Positions 1 through 4,168 of a DNA stretch of 7,905 bases are shown one piece after another; position 1 is the stretch's first letter, and every line of letters begins with the position of its first letter. The notes under the pieces were generated by a model. That model was not told the DNA's origin, did no database searches, and saw nothing but the letters and a program-made list of their open reading frames with translations. Origin of the DNA: Bifidobacterium breve (GTDB lineage: Bacteria > Actinomycetota > Thermoleophilia > Miltoncostaeales > Miltoncostaeaceae). The DNA lies in NCBI GenBank assembly GCA_945876305.1, contig CAMCOB010000060.1:1-7905 (forward strand). Direction: 5' to 3'. The translations under genes were made by a program, and so were the position numbers.

Positions 1-358
1 TGGCGGCCTGCGCCACGAGGATCGGTGCGATGAGGTCGATGTCGATCAGGCTCCGCAGCATGTTCTCGTCGAGGTCGGCGACGGGGCCGAAGGCCACGGC
101 GCCCGCGGACATGACCACGATGTCGAGCCCGCCGAGTGCCTCTGCGGCGCGGTCGACGACATCGCGCGGGGTGCCCGGGGCGGCGAGATCGCCGGCGATC
201 GCGGTTGCACCGGTCTCCGCGGCGATGGCATCAAGGCGACCGACGTCTCGCCCGTGCACGGCAAGCGTTGCTCCTGCCGCGGCCAACGACCTTGCCAGTT
301 CCGCTCCGAAACCACCTGTGGCCCCCACGACGAGCGCACGCATTCCTGTTATTTCCAT
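1..358 (-). CDS. Short-chain dehydrogenase/reductase (SDR), N-terminal part
   Basis: The minus frame is open from ATG at 358 to the left edge, giving 119 residues with no stop; the C-terminal half lies outside the window. It has the Rossmann dinucleotide-binding pattern of classical SDRs: a beta strand ALVVGATGGFG with the glycine-rich motif at residues 12-18, an acidic residue in GDL at about 57, and VVMSAGAVAFG at about 81-91, which corresponds to the NNAG motif. The catalytic Tyr-x3-Lys would lie beyond the edge, so substrate and even activity cannot be judged. An NAD(P)-dependent cytosolic oxidoreductase is the family expectation. An alternative start is the ATG at 343, but the ATG at 358 sits 6 nt after a TAGGGT box and is preferred as a leaderless start. 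The gene follows the MIP channel on the same strand with a 64-bp gap. Confidence 0.88.
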   Translation of the reverse strand, partial: MEITGMRALVVGATGGFGAELARSLAAAGATLAVHGRDVGRLDAIAAETGATAIAGDLAAPGTPRDVVDRAAEALGGLDIVVMSAGAVAFGPVADLDENMLRSLIDIDLIAPILVAQAA

Positions 359-364
359 GTCGTA

Positions 365-370
365 ACCCTA
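365..370 (-). promoter_or_regulatory. Leaderless-type -10 box (TAGGGT) for the SDR gene
   Basis: On the minus strand TAGGGT fits the actinobacterial -10 pattern TANNNT. It is followed by exactly six bases (tacgac) and then the ATG at 358. That spacing places the transcript start at or next to the A of the start codon, and no Shine-Dalgarno is present. This implies a leaderless mRNA and independent transcription from the upstream channel gene. No convincing -35 is visible. Inference from spacing only. Confidence 0.5.
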
Positions 371-422
371 GGCCGTGGCACAGGCCCGGCCCGCCCGAAC
401 GGTGATGGGTCCGGCATGGTGG

Positions 423-1142
423 TCAAGGAAGTTCTTCGCCTGCCTCGGCATCCGGCTGGGCGTCAGAGGGGTGCGGGCGTCCGCGCAGGTAGGCGTAGAT
501 GGTCACGCCGAGGCCTGCTCCCACGATGGGCCCGATCAGGTAGATCCACAGGGCGGTGAAGTCGCCGGTTGCAACGGCCGGGCCAATGGAGCGTGCCGGG
601 TTCATCGAGGCCCCGGTGATCGGCCCCATCACCAGGCCCATGGCCACCACCGTGATGCCAATCGCCACTGCGGCAAGGGCGCCCTGCGCGCGGGTGTCGG
701 TGGCCACGGCCATGACCACCAACATGAGGATTGCCGTGATGGTGATCTCAATCATCACCGCTGCGGCGCTGCCCACGGTGTGCGGCTGGGTAAGCGACAG
801 ACCGCTCTCGTCGCCGAACAGGCCCGAGATGGCGAGCGCGCCGCACATGGCACCACCGATCTGCGCCACCCAGTACGGGATCACCTCGCTCCATGGGAAG
901 TGTCGTCCCCCGGCAAATGCCAGTGTGACTGCCGGGTTGATGTGGGCTCCGGACAGGTGCCCGATGGCGAAGATGACCATGGCCACAATCAGGCCCCAGG
1001 CCACGGCAATACCGACGTGCCCCCCAAGCATTCCGTCCATGCGGAAGTTGACGGCCGCCGCGGCACACCCCCCGGCAACGAGCACAAACGTGCCGAGGAA
1101 CTCTGCAACCAAGCGGCGCGGGAGATCGGGTTCCGTGTGCAT
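423..1142 (-). CDS. MIP-family channel (aquaporin/aquaglyceroporin-like)
   Basis: This 239-residue integral membrane protein has the duplicated half-helix signature of the major intrinsic protein family: HINPAVT with N69 and GASMNPARS with N181-R184, plus about six hydrophobic helices (AEFLGTF opens helix 1). Length is normal for the family. Ungapped alignment from the two NPA boxes to E. coli AqpZ places W49, G169, A178 and R184 at the four aromatic/arginine filter positions. AqpZ has F/H/T/R there and GlpF W/G/F/R. W/G/A/R is closer to plant NIP channels (W/V/A/R), so glycerol, ammonia, metalloid acids or other small neutral solutes are as likely as water. The start chosen is the ATG at 1142. 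An upstream ATG at 1205 would overlap the divergent gene and add a basic, unfamily-like extension. The C-terminal tail is acidic and hydrophilic. No permease partner is nearby. Confidence 0.93.
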   Translation of the reverse strand: MHTEPDLPRRLVAEFLGTFVLVAGGCAAAAVNFRMDGMLGGHVGIAVAWGLIVAMVIFAIGHLSGAHINPAVTLAFAGGRHFPWSEVIPYWVAQIGGAMCGALAISGLFGDESGLSLTQPHTVGSAAAVMIEITITAILMLVVMAVATDTRAQGALAAVAIGITVVAMGLVMGPITGASMNPARSIGPAVATGDFTALWIYLIGPIVGAGLGVTIYAYLRGRPHPSDAQPDAEAGEELP

Positions 1143-1148
1143 TGCGGC

Positions 1149-1154
1149 AGCGTA
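1149..1154 (-). promoter_or_regulatory. Leaderless-type -10 box (TACGCT) for the MIP channel gene
   Basis: On the minus strand TACGCT matches TANNNT and is followed by six bases (gccgca) and the ATG at 1142, with no Shine-Dalgarno between. It lies back to back with the -10 box of the divergent gene at 1164-1169, so the two core promoters must overlap. Confidence 0.5.
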
Positions 1155-1163
1155 CCGGCGGCG

Positions 1164-1169
1164 TACCCT
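1164..1169 (+). promoter_or_regulatory. Leaderless-type -10 box (TACCCT) for the SRPBCC gene
   Basis: TACCCT matches TANNNT and is followed by seven bases and the ATG at 1177. A possible -35 TTGCGG lies at 1142-1147, 16 bp upstream, and touches the start codon of the divergent channel gene. No Shine-Dalgarno is present. Transcription of one gene could therefore hinder the other. Confidence 0.5.
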
Positions 1170-1176
1170 CCCGACG

Positions 1177-1662
1177 ATGACCGATATGGAACGCACCAGC
1201 ATCACTCTTGTGGGTGACCGCGACGCGCGGCTCGAGCGCCTATTCCGCTGTACGCCGGAGGTGCTCTGGGATGTGATGACTGATCCCGCTCGTATCCCCG
1301 AGTGGTGGGGCCCCGCGCACCATCACCCCCGCGTGGTGGAGATGGATGTGCGCGTGGGTGGCCGCTGGCGCTTCGAGCTATTGGCGCACGACAACGTGTT
1401 CGGGTTCGGGGGCGAGTACCTGCACGTGGAGCGACCGTCGCGGTTGCGCCAGACCTCCGTGTTCGATCCATTTCCCGATTCTGGGGTCGTTGAGGACGCC
1501 ACGCTCACGGCCCAACCCGACGGCACCACGCGTCTGGCCATTGCCCTTACGCACCCCACACCGGAGGGGCTCACCAACCAGATCTCATCTGGCATGGTCG
1601 AGGGCATGCAGGAGACCCACCGCCGTCTGGCCGTGCTGGTCGCGGCCGCGGGCGCCGAGTAG
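1177..1662 (+). CDS. SRPBCC / AHSA1-like (activator of Hsp90 ATPase homologue) domain protein
   Basis: This is a 161-residue soluble protein. Its N-terminal part has the AHSA1/START-like pattern: RLFRCTPEVLWDVMTDP, then IPEWWGP, then a D-x-R-x-GGRWRFE strand at about 57-67. The C-terminal helix carries SSGMVEGMQETHRRL, the usual final helix closing a hydrophobic ligand cavity. Such proteins bind small hydrophobic ligands or act in stress response, often next to ArsR regulators; none is seen here, so the ligand is unknown. The ATG at 1177 is preferred because a TACCCT box lies seven bases upstream. The ATG at 1186 is an in-frame alternative. A much longer open frame upstream is antisense to the channel gene and was not used. 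The next gene starts 11 bp after the stop, so the two are probably one operon. Confidence 0.88.
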   Translation: MTDMERTSITLVGDRDARLERLFRCTPEVLWDVMTDPARIPEWWGPAHHHPRVVEMDVRVGGRWRFELLAHDNVFGFGGEYLHVERPSRLRQTSVFDPFPDSGVVEDATLTAQPDGTTRLAIALTHPTPEGLTNQISSGMVEGMQETHRRLAVLVAAAGAE

Positions 1663-1673
1663 AGGAGCAGGGG

Positions 1674-1949
1674 ATGGCTGTGTACATGGTTGTTGCCACG
1701 TTCAGGCCGGGCACCGACATGGATGAGGTGTTCGCCGTCGCCGACGCGGAGCGGGCCCAGGTGAAGGTGCTCACGGCGGAGGGCCGGATGGGGCAGATCC
1801 ATCTGGCCATCCCGCAGGGCAAGGTGTTCATTGAAGTGTTTGCCGACGACGACGCGGCTGCCGAGGCCACGATCATGACTTTGCCCATCTCCAAGTGGTG
1901 GGACCTGGAGATCTACCCCACCATGGTGCCCCCGAGAGTCGGCGAGTGA
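1674..1949 (+). CDS. Small muconolactone-isomerase-like (dimeric alpha/beta barrel) protein
   Basis: This is a 91-residue soluble protein with a ferredoxin-like pattern: an opening strand YMVVATF, a central helix with ADAERAQVKVL, a strand KVFIEVFA, and a final LPISKWWDLEIYPTMVPP. That tail resembles muconolactone delta-isomerase and related small dimeric barrels. Whether it has any isomerase activity cannot be said; many relatives are uncharacterised. A clear Shine-Dalgarno AGGAG lies at 1663-1667, six bases before the ATG, so unlike its upstream neighbour it is translated from a leader. The 11-bp gap to the SRPBCC gene indicates co-transcription. Its last codons and stop lie inside the 36-nt repeat shared with tRNA-Glu (1941-1976), so its 3' end may have been formed by the event that copied the tRNA end. 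Confidence 0.75.
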   Translation: MAVYMVVATFRPGTDMDEVFAVADAERAQVKVLTAEGRMGQIHLAIPQGKVFIEVFADDDAAAEATIMTLPISKWWDLEIYPTMVPPRVGE

Positions 1950-1976
1950 AGTACCCCCAGCGGGATTCGAACCCGC
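1941..1976. repeat. 36-nt copy of the tRNA-Glu 3' end (att-like repeat, distal copy)
   Basis: These 36 bases match 2105-2140 with one mismatch (t1947 against a2111). The match covers the T arm and 3' acceptor strand of the tRNA plus 11 bases beyond its 3' end. In this copy the T-stem is extended to a perfect 9-bp inverted repeat (CCCAGCGGG / CCCGCTGGG) with a 7-base loop. No matching 5' acceptor strand lies at tRNA distance, so it is a fragment and not a second tRNA. The layout, an intact tRNA at one end and a 3' fragment at the other in direct orientation, is that of attL/attR left by a tRNA-targeting integrative element. Confidence 0.75.
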
Positions 1977-2104
1977 TGGGCGCCCCGAAGGGGGGGAACC
2001 CGAGCGACGTTTCACCCTGCCGCCCCCTGGCGGCATGTGCCTGCGGTGGGAGGGCGCCGATTGGGCAACGGTTTCGCGGGGACGGCGCCACGCCCAACCG
2101 GGCG
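1977..2104. other. Hairpin-rich non-coding spacer between the two tRNA-Glu 3' copies
   Basis: No credible protein is encoded here; the open frames run antisense through the tRNA. Several stems are visible. A perfect 6-bp hairpin GCCGCC/GGCGGC with a CCCT loop lies at 2019-2034. On the minus strand a C(UUCG)G tetraloop with a short GC stem lies at 1983-1992. A stem of about 8 bp pairs 2059-2066 with 2092-2099, including one G-U pair. The segment could be the remains of an excised element, a degraded tRNA body, or a structured RNA transcribed downstream of tRNA-Glu. It is too short to encode an integrase. Confidence 0.5.
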
Positions 2105-2140
2105 GGCGAGAGAAGTACCCCCAGCGGGATTCGAACCCGC
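2105..2140. repeat. 36-nt repeat inside the intact tRNA-Glu (att-like repeat, proximal copy)
   Basis: This is the partner of 1941-1976, in direct orientation and 164 bp away start to start. It includes the 3' portion of the functional tRNA (2116-2140) and 11 flanking bases. Identity stops abruptly at 2141 within the tRNA, near the junction of the variable loop and the T-stem, a common crossover region for tRNA-targeting integrases. Confidence 0.75.
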
Positions 2141-2188
2141 GCTACCGCCGTGAAAGGGCAGCGTCCTAGACCGCTAGACGATGGGGGC
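2116..2188 (-). tRNA. tRNA-Glu, anticodon TTC
   Basis: On the minus strand a 73-base cloverleaf can be folded. The acceptor GCCCCCA pairs with TGGGGGT (first pair G-U) and the discriminator is A. The anticodon stem CTGCC/GGCGG has one U-G pair and the loop CTTTCAC shows anticodon TTC. The T stem GCGGG/CCCGC carries a TTCGAAT loop. The sequence is typical of bacterial glutamate tRNAs, which read GAA/GAG and also feed tetrapyrrole synthesis in glutamyl-tRNA reductase organisms. CCA is not encoded and must be added. It lies 36 bp downstream of the 80-residue gene on the same strand. Confidence 0.96.
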
Positions 2189-2201
2189 CTGAGACCTGCT
2201 C

Positions 2202-2207
2202 AGGCTA
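2202..2207 (-). promoter_or_regulatory. Possible -10 box (TAGCCT) for tRNA-Glu
   Basis: On the minus strand TAGCCT fits TANNNT and lies 13 bases before the mature 5' end, leaving a short leader for RNase P. No clear -35 is seen, and read-through from the upstream small gene is also possible. Weak call. Confidence 0.25.
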
Positions 2208-2224
2208 GCGATCCGCCAGCCTGG

Positions 2225-2467
2225 TTAGGCGGCCTGCTGCCCCTGCTCCTGCTCGACATCGGCAGGAGGGCTACAGGCAGGGCATGGAGCCCAGTGGGCG
2301 GCGAGGTACTTCCACGGCCCATGAATGGTGTCGCGAACACCCGGATCGCCGCGGTGCGGTGCTTGCGGGCAGTTGAGACGGTGGTACTGACCGAAGCCGC
2401 CGGTGCTGTAGTGGCCAACAACGCCTTCGAATTCCACTCGATCGAGTGGATCATGCAGAACGCTCAT
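2225..2467 (-). CDS. Hypothetical small Cys/His-rich protein (80 aa)
   Basis: I do not recognise this family. The ATG at 2467 is preceded by AAGGAGGG (2474-2481) with a 6-base spacer, the best Shine-Dalgarno in the window, which argues strongly that the frame is translated and excludes the in-frame ATG at 2497. The 80 residues contain C33, C62 and C65 and four histidines in the same half (29, 38, 49, 58), with a CPAC motif at 62-65. That could form a small zinc or other metal site. A central block rich in Gly, Pro and Trp (HRGDPGVRD, GPWKYLAAHW) looks conserved and structured. The tail is acidic and Gln-rich. There is no signal peptide or membrane helix. It precedes tRNA-Glu on the same strand. 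Confidence 0.75.
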   Translation of the reverse strand: MSVLHDPLDRVEFEGVVGHYSTGGFGQYHRLNCPQAPHRGDPGVRDTIHGPWKYLAAHWAPCPACSPPADVEQEQGQQAA

Positions 2468-2473
2468 ATGCGT

Positions 2474-2515
2474 CCCTCCTTGTGAGGAACCGGGCACCCT
2501 GTGCCCGTTCGGTTC
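2474..2515 (-). promoter_or_regulatory. Shine-Dalgarno and leader hairpin of the 80-aa gene
   Basis: AAGGAGGG on the minus strand at 2481-2474 is an extended match to the 16S rRNA tail. Just upstream is an inverted repeat GGGCAC/GTGCCC (2492-2497 with 2501-2506, loop of three). It is extended by GAACC at 2487-2491 pairing with GGTTC at 2511-2515 across a four-base bulge. The stem ends within six bases of the Shine-Dalgarno, so it could influence access to it or protect the mRNA 5' end. Confidence 0.5.
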
Positions 2516-2670
2516 ATCTCTTTCGCTAATAACGGTATCACCGGTGGCTCATTCGCCATTGTGGGCGGGGACCCTCGCGACACCGCCGTAACGCAGCCCA
2601 GCAGTGGCCTCACACGCAATGCGCCCATTCGCGTCATCGCTGCACCTGCCACGTCACCGAGAAAGGTGGT
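2516..2670. other. Intergenic region with no gene seen
   Basis: The open frames on both strands here lack a ribosome binding site and family resemblance. The plus-strand frame runs antisense into the cupredoxin gene. The minus strand of this stretch should contain the promoter of the 80-aa gene, but no convincing -35/-10 pair was found; TACCGT near 2532-2537 is the only TANNNT candidate noted. Confidence 0.4.
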
Positions 2671-2711
2671 CCTGCCCCGCAACCGCGTGTGCGCGGAATT
2701 GGCGGGGCAGG
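2671..2711 (-). terminator. Long two-part hairpin terminator after the cupredoxin gene
   Basis: A perfect 10-bp outer stem (CCTGCCCCGC at 2671-2680 with GCGGGGCAGG at 2702-2711) encloses a 5-bp inner stem CCGCG/CGCGG (2683-2687 with 2692-2696) and a 4-base loop. It starts eight bases after the cupredoxin stop. No run of T follows on the minus strand, so termination would be of the hairpin-dominated kind common in high-GC genomes. Confidence 0.6.
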
Positions 2712-2718
2712 AATCCCT

Positions 2719-3060
2719 TTACTTCACGGTGATGGTGCCCTTCATGCCTCCGGCCGCGTGGCCGGGCACGCTGCACAAGTAGGGCACGGTCCCCTTCTTG
2801 AGGGTGACCTTGATCGACTTGGTGCCCTTGTCGAAGGTCGGCGTGATGACGGATCCGACCATCAGGTTGTGAGGCAGGCCCGACGTGTTCGTGTACTTGA
2901 AGATGTAGTTCCCGGGCTTCAACGTCTTCGGCATGCCCGTGAGCATCAGGCCCGAGGTTGTCTTGGCACTGATCGTGGTGGTAGCGGCCATAGCCGGCGA
3001 TGCGGCGATAACGGCAGATCCAGCGATAGCAAGTGCGGCGATGCGGTGAAGGGTCTTCAT
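2719..3060 (-). CDS. Secreted cupredoxin (plastocyanin-like blue copper protein)
   Basis: This is a 113-residue protein with a Sec signal peptide: MKTLHR, a hydrophobic stretch, and a SPAMA-A cleavage site at about 25/26. The mature domain of about 88 residues carries a full set of type 1 copper ligands: H64 in LPHNLMV, then C96, H101 and M106 in YLCSVPGHAAGGMKG, the pattern of small plastocyanin/azurin-like domains. The expected role is single-electron transfer or copper handling outside the membrane; the partner is not in the window. A purine-rich AAAGGGA sits just before the ATG at 3060. There is no lipobox or membrane anchor, so the product should be released or loosely bound. It ends in a strong hairpin. 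It is divergent from the 40-aa membrane protein across a 213-bp region that may hold shared control sites. Confidence 0.92.
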   Translation of the reverse strand: MKTLHRIAALAIAGSAVIAASPAMAATTTISAKTTSGLMLTGMPKTLKPGNYIFKYTNTSGLPHNLMVGSVITPTFDKGTKSIKVTLKKGTVPYLCSVPGHAAGGMKGTITVK

Positions 3061-3083
3061 GGATCCCTTTCGAGTGCATTGTG

Positions 3084-3089
3084 AATGTA
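3084..3089 (-). promoter_or_regulatory. Possible -10 box (TACATT) for the cupredoxin gene
   Basis: On the minus strand TACATT matches TANNNT about 24 bases before the ATG, leaving room for the purine-rich ribosome site. No clear -35 is seen. A 6-bp inverted repeat CTTCCC/GGGAAG (3106-3111 with 3120-3125) lies where the -35 would be and could be an operator. Confidence 0.35.
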
Positions 3090-3133
3090 CTGACGACGGT
3101 ATGACCTTCCCGGGCGCTTGGGAAGACGGATCG

Positions 3134-3159
3134 GTCCCGGAGTGTCCCGAAGTGTCCCG
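3134..3159 (+). repeat. Three GTCCCG repeats with exact 10-bp period
   Basis: GTCCCG occurs at 3134-3139, 3144-3149 and 3154-3159. The second and third units share nine of ten bases (AGTGTCCCGA / AGTGTCCCGG). One helical turn of spacing puts all copies on the same DNA face, as expected for tandem binding of a response regulator or similar activator. They lie between two divergent genes, about 75 bp from the cupredoxin start and 115 bp from the small membrane gene. Confidence 0.55.
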
Positions 3160-3238
3160 GCCTGCTGGTGACGACCGTCAGAGACCTGAAGACAGAGGGA
3201 TCTTGGTGGGGGGCTGCGGGGTGCATCGTCTGCTGGAA

Positions 3239-3244
3239 TACGCT
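3239..3244 (+). promoter_or_regulatory. Possible -10 box (TACGCT) for the 40-aa membrane protein
   Basis: TACGCT fits TANNNT and lies 29 bases before the ATG at 3274. The same hexamer is used at 1149-1154. No -35 is evident. Weak call. Confidence 0.3.
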
Positions 3245-3273
3245 TAGCAACCAGCCACCCTGAAAGTGATGTC

Positions 3274-3396
3274 ATGGCGATCGATCTTCCTGATATTCCG
3301 CCGATGCCGAAGTTCCTCCCCACCGCCATCATCGCGACGGTGTTTGTGGCGCTTGCGGTCATCGTGCTGATCATCGTCATCAACAGCGCCGCCTAA
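3274..3396 (+). CDS. Small single-pass membrane protein (40 aa)
   Basis: This is a short open frame of 40 residues. A Pro-rich polar head (MAIDLPDIPPMPKFLP) precedes one strong hydrophobic helix from about residue 17 to 36 (Ile, Val, Ala, Leu) and a short NSAA tail. The composition is typical of true membrane miniproteins and unlikely by chance in this GC-rich frame. A weak purine stretch (GAAAG) precedes the ATG. The predicted topology has the short N-terminal head on one side and almost nothing on the other. The family is unknown to me. It may be a small subunit or regulator of a membrane complex, but no partner is indicated apart from the divergent cupredoxin. It converges with crcB, with 17 bp between the stops. 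Confidence 0.7.
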   Translation: MAIDLPDIPPMPKFLPTAIIATVFVALAVIVLIIVINSAA

Positions 3397-3406
3397 GCCC
3401 AGCACC

Positions 3407-3428
3407 TCCGCGCTCAGGCCAGCGCGGA
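3407..3428. terminator. Bidirectional hairpin between the 40-aa gene and crcB
   Basis: A perfect 8-bp inverted repeat TCCGCGCT/AGCGCGGA with a 6-base loop overlaps the crcB stop codon and follows the 40-aa gene stop by ten bases. It can fold in either transcript. There is no T-tract. Confidence 0.45.
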
Positions 3429-3782
3429 CCCCGCGGCGAATCCCACCGCGACGAGCGCCAGCCCACCCAGCACCGGAACCACGATGTTCATGAGTGCGGT
3501 GTTCCACCTGCCGGCCCTTGCGGCGTGGTCGGTCTCCACCATCCAGGTTGAGAATGTGGTGAACGATCCGAGGAACCCTGTTCCAAGGGCAATCACCGCG
3601 ACGTCGGATGGGCTGGCACCCACCAGTAGCCCAAGAAGAAACGCCCCGACGAGGTTGATGGCCAGCACTCCCCATGGAGCGTGCACGCCAAAGCGCGTTC
3701 CCATCAGGCGCCCGGCTTCATATCGTGCAAACGCCCCGGCGGCCCCGGCGGGGATGGTGAGTGCCCATGTGAGCGGGGTCAC
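3414..3782 (-). CDS. crcB: CrcB/Fluc fluoride channel subunit (second of pair)
   Basis: This 122-residue membrane protein with about four helices carries Fluc family marks: GAFARYEAG (R20) in helix 1, WGVLAINLVGAFLLG with the conserved N43, and GFLGSFTTFSTW at 69-80, the broken helix 3 that holds the central sodium site and the phenylalanine track. The family motif F-S-T-F appears here as F77-S-T-W80. Fluc proteins are antiparallel dimers that let fluoride leave the cytoplasm. The start is GTG at 3782, which overlaps the stop of the preceding crcB in the sequence GTGA, so translation is coupled. Close pairing suggests a heterodimer with its neighbour. No fluoride riboswitch was recognised upstream. 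Confidence 0.93.
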   Translation of the reverse strand: MTPLTWALTIPAGAAGAFARYEAGRLMGTRFGVHAPWGVLAINLVGAFLLGLLVGASPSDVAVIALGTGFLGSFTTFSTWMVETDHAARAGRWNTALMNIVVPVLGGLALVAVGFAAGSALA

Positions 3783-4162
3783 TGCTGCACCAGATCCACA
3801 GCACGTCGGCCGGCCACGGCAGCGAGCAGGCCGAGGGCGATGCTGACCCCGAGGTAGAACACCGCAGGCCCGGACCTGCCGTCGCGCATCATCAGGAACC
3901 CCTCGAGCTCGAGCCCCGCGAATGTTGTGAGCGATCCGCAGAAGCCCACGGCCACGAGGGGGTGGAGCCAATGGGGAAGGTGCGGTCGCCACGCGATGAG
4001 GGCCGCGAGCACTGCGAGGAGGACCGTGCCCAACACGTTCGCGGTGAGAGTGGCCCATGGCCATTCCCCACGGGGTACGAGGTCGCCCAACCCCGCGCGC
4101 ACGGCGGCACCGATGGCGCCGCCGATCACGATCGCCACCACGATGGCCCGCCGCCCGTTCAC
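3779..4162 (-). CDS. crcB: CrcB/Fluc fluoride channel subunit (first of pair)
   Basis: This 127-residue membrane protein shows the family motifs GGAIGAAVRAGL (R22), ATLTANVLGTVLL (N42) and GFCGSLTTFAGLELE at 73-87. The pore motif normally written F-S-T-F is F81-A-G-L84 here, so both the polar Ser and the second Phe are lost, while its partner keeps more of it. That asymmetry fits a heterodimer in which one of the two fluoride paths is degenerate; this is inference. The start is GTG at 4162, six bases after a TACCCT box, so it is probably leaderless. It is the first gene of a two-gene operon and overlaps the next by 4 bp. It is divergent from the binding-protein gene, with 58 bp between the start codons. 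Confidence 0.92.
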   Translation of the reverse strand: MNGRRAIVVAIVIGGAIGAAVRAGLGDLVPRGEWPWATLTANVLGTVLLAVLAALIAWRPHLPHWLHPLVAVGFCGSLTTFAGLELEGFLMMRDGRSGPAVFYLGVSIALGLLAAVAGRRAVDLVQQ

Positions 4163-4168
4163 GTGGCA

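Noticed and set aside
556..1176. A 207-codon N-terminal extension of the SRPBCC frame
   Set aside because: It is wholly antisense to the MIP channel; the translated part is low-complexity Ala/Met/Thr and the family domain begins after 1177.
375..1217. A 280-codon plus-strand open frame with His/Asp-rich sequence
   Set aside because: It is a shadow of the MIP channel gene in a GC-rich region, with no ribosome site or family features.
1950..2115. A second complete tRNA, tRNA-Sec or tmRNA ending at the distal repeat
   Set aside because: No 5' acceptor strand complementary to TGGGGGT is found at the right distance, no anticodon arm is evident, and the GGTTTCG-like motif lies on the opposite strand.
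1895..2485. A 196-codon plus-strand open frame crossing the tRNA-Glu region
   Set aside because: It reads antisense through the tRNA and its repeat (QRDSNPLG, PSGIRTRA), a common spurious translation, and antisense through the 80-aa gene.
2501..2782. A 93-codon plus-strand frame after the 80-aa gene
   Set aside because: Its start lies in the leader hairpin, it runs antisense into the cupredoxin gene, and it has no ribosome site.
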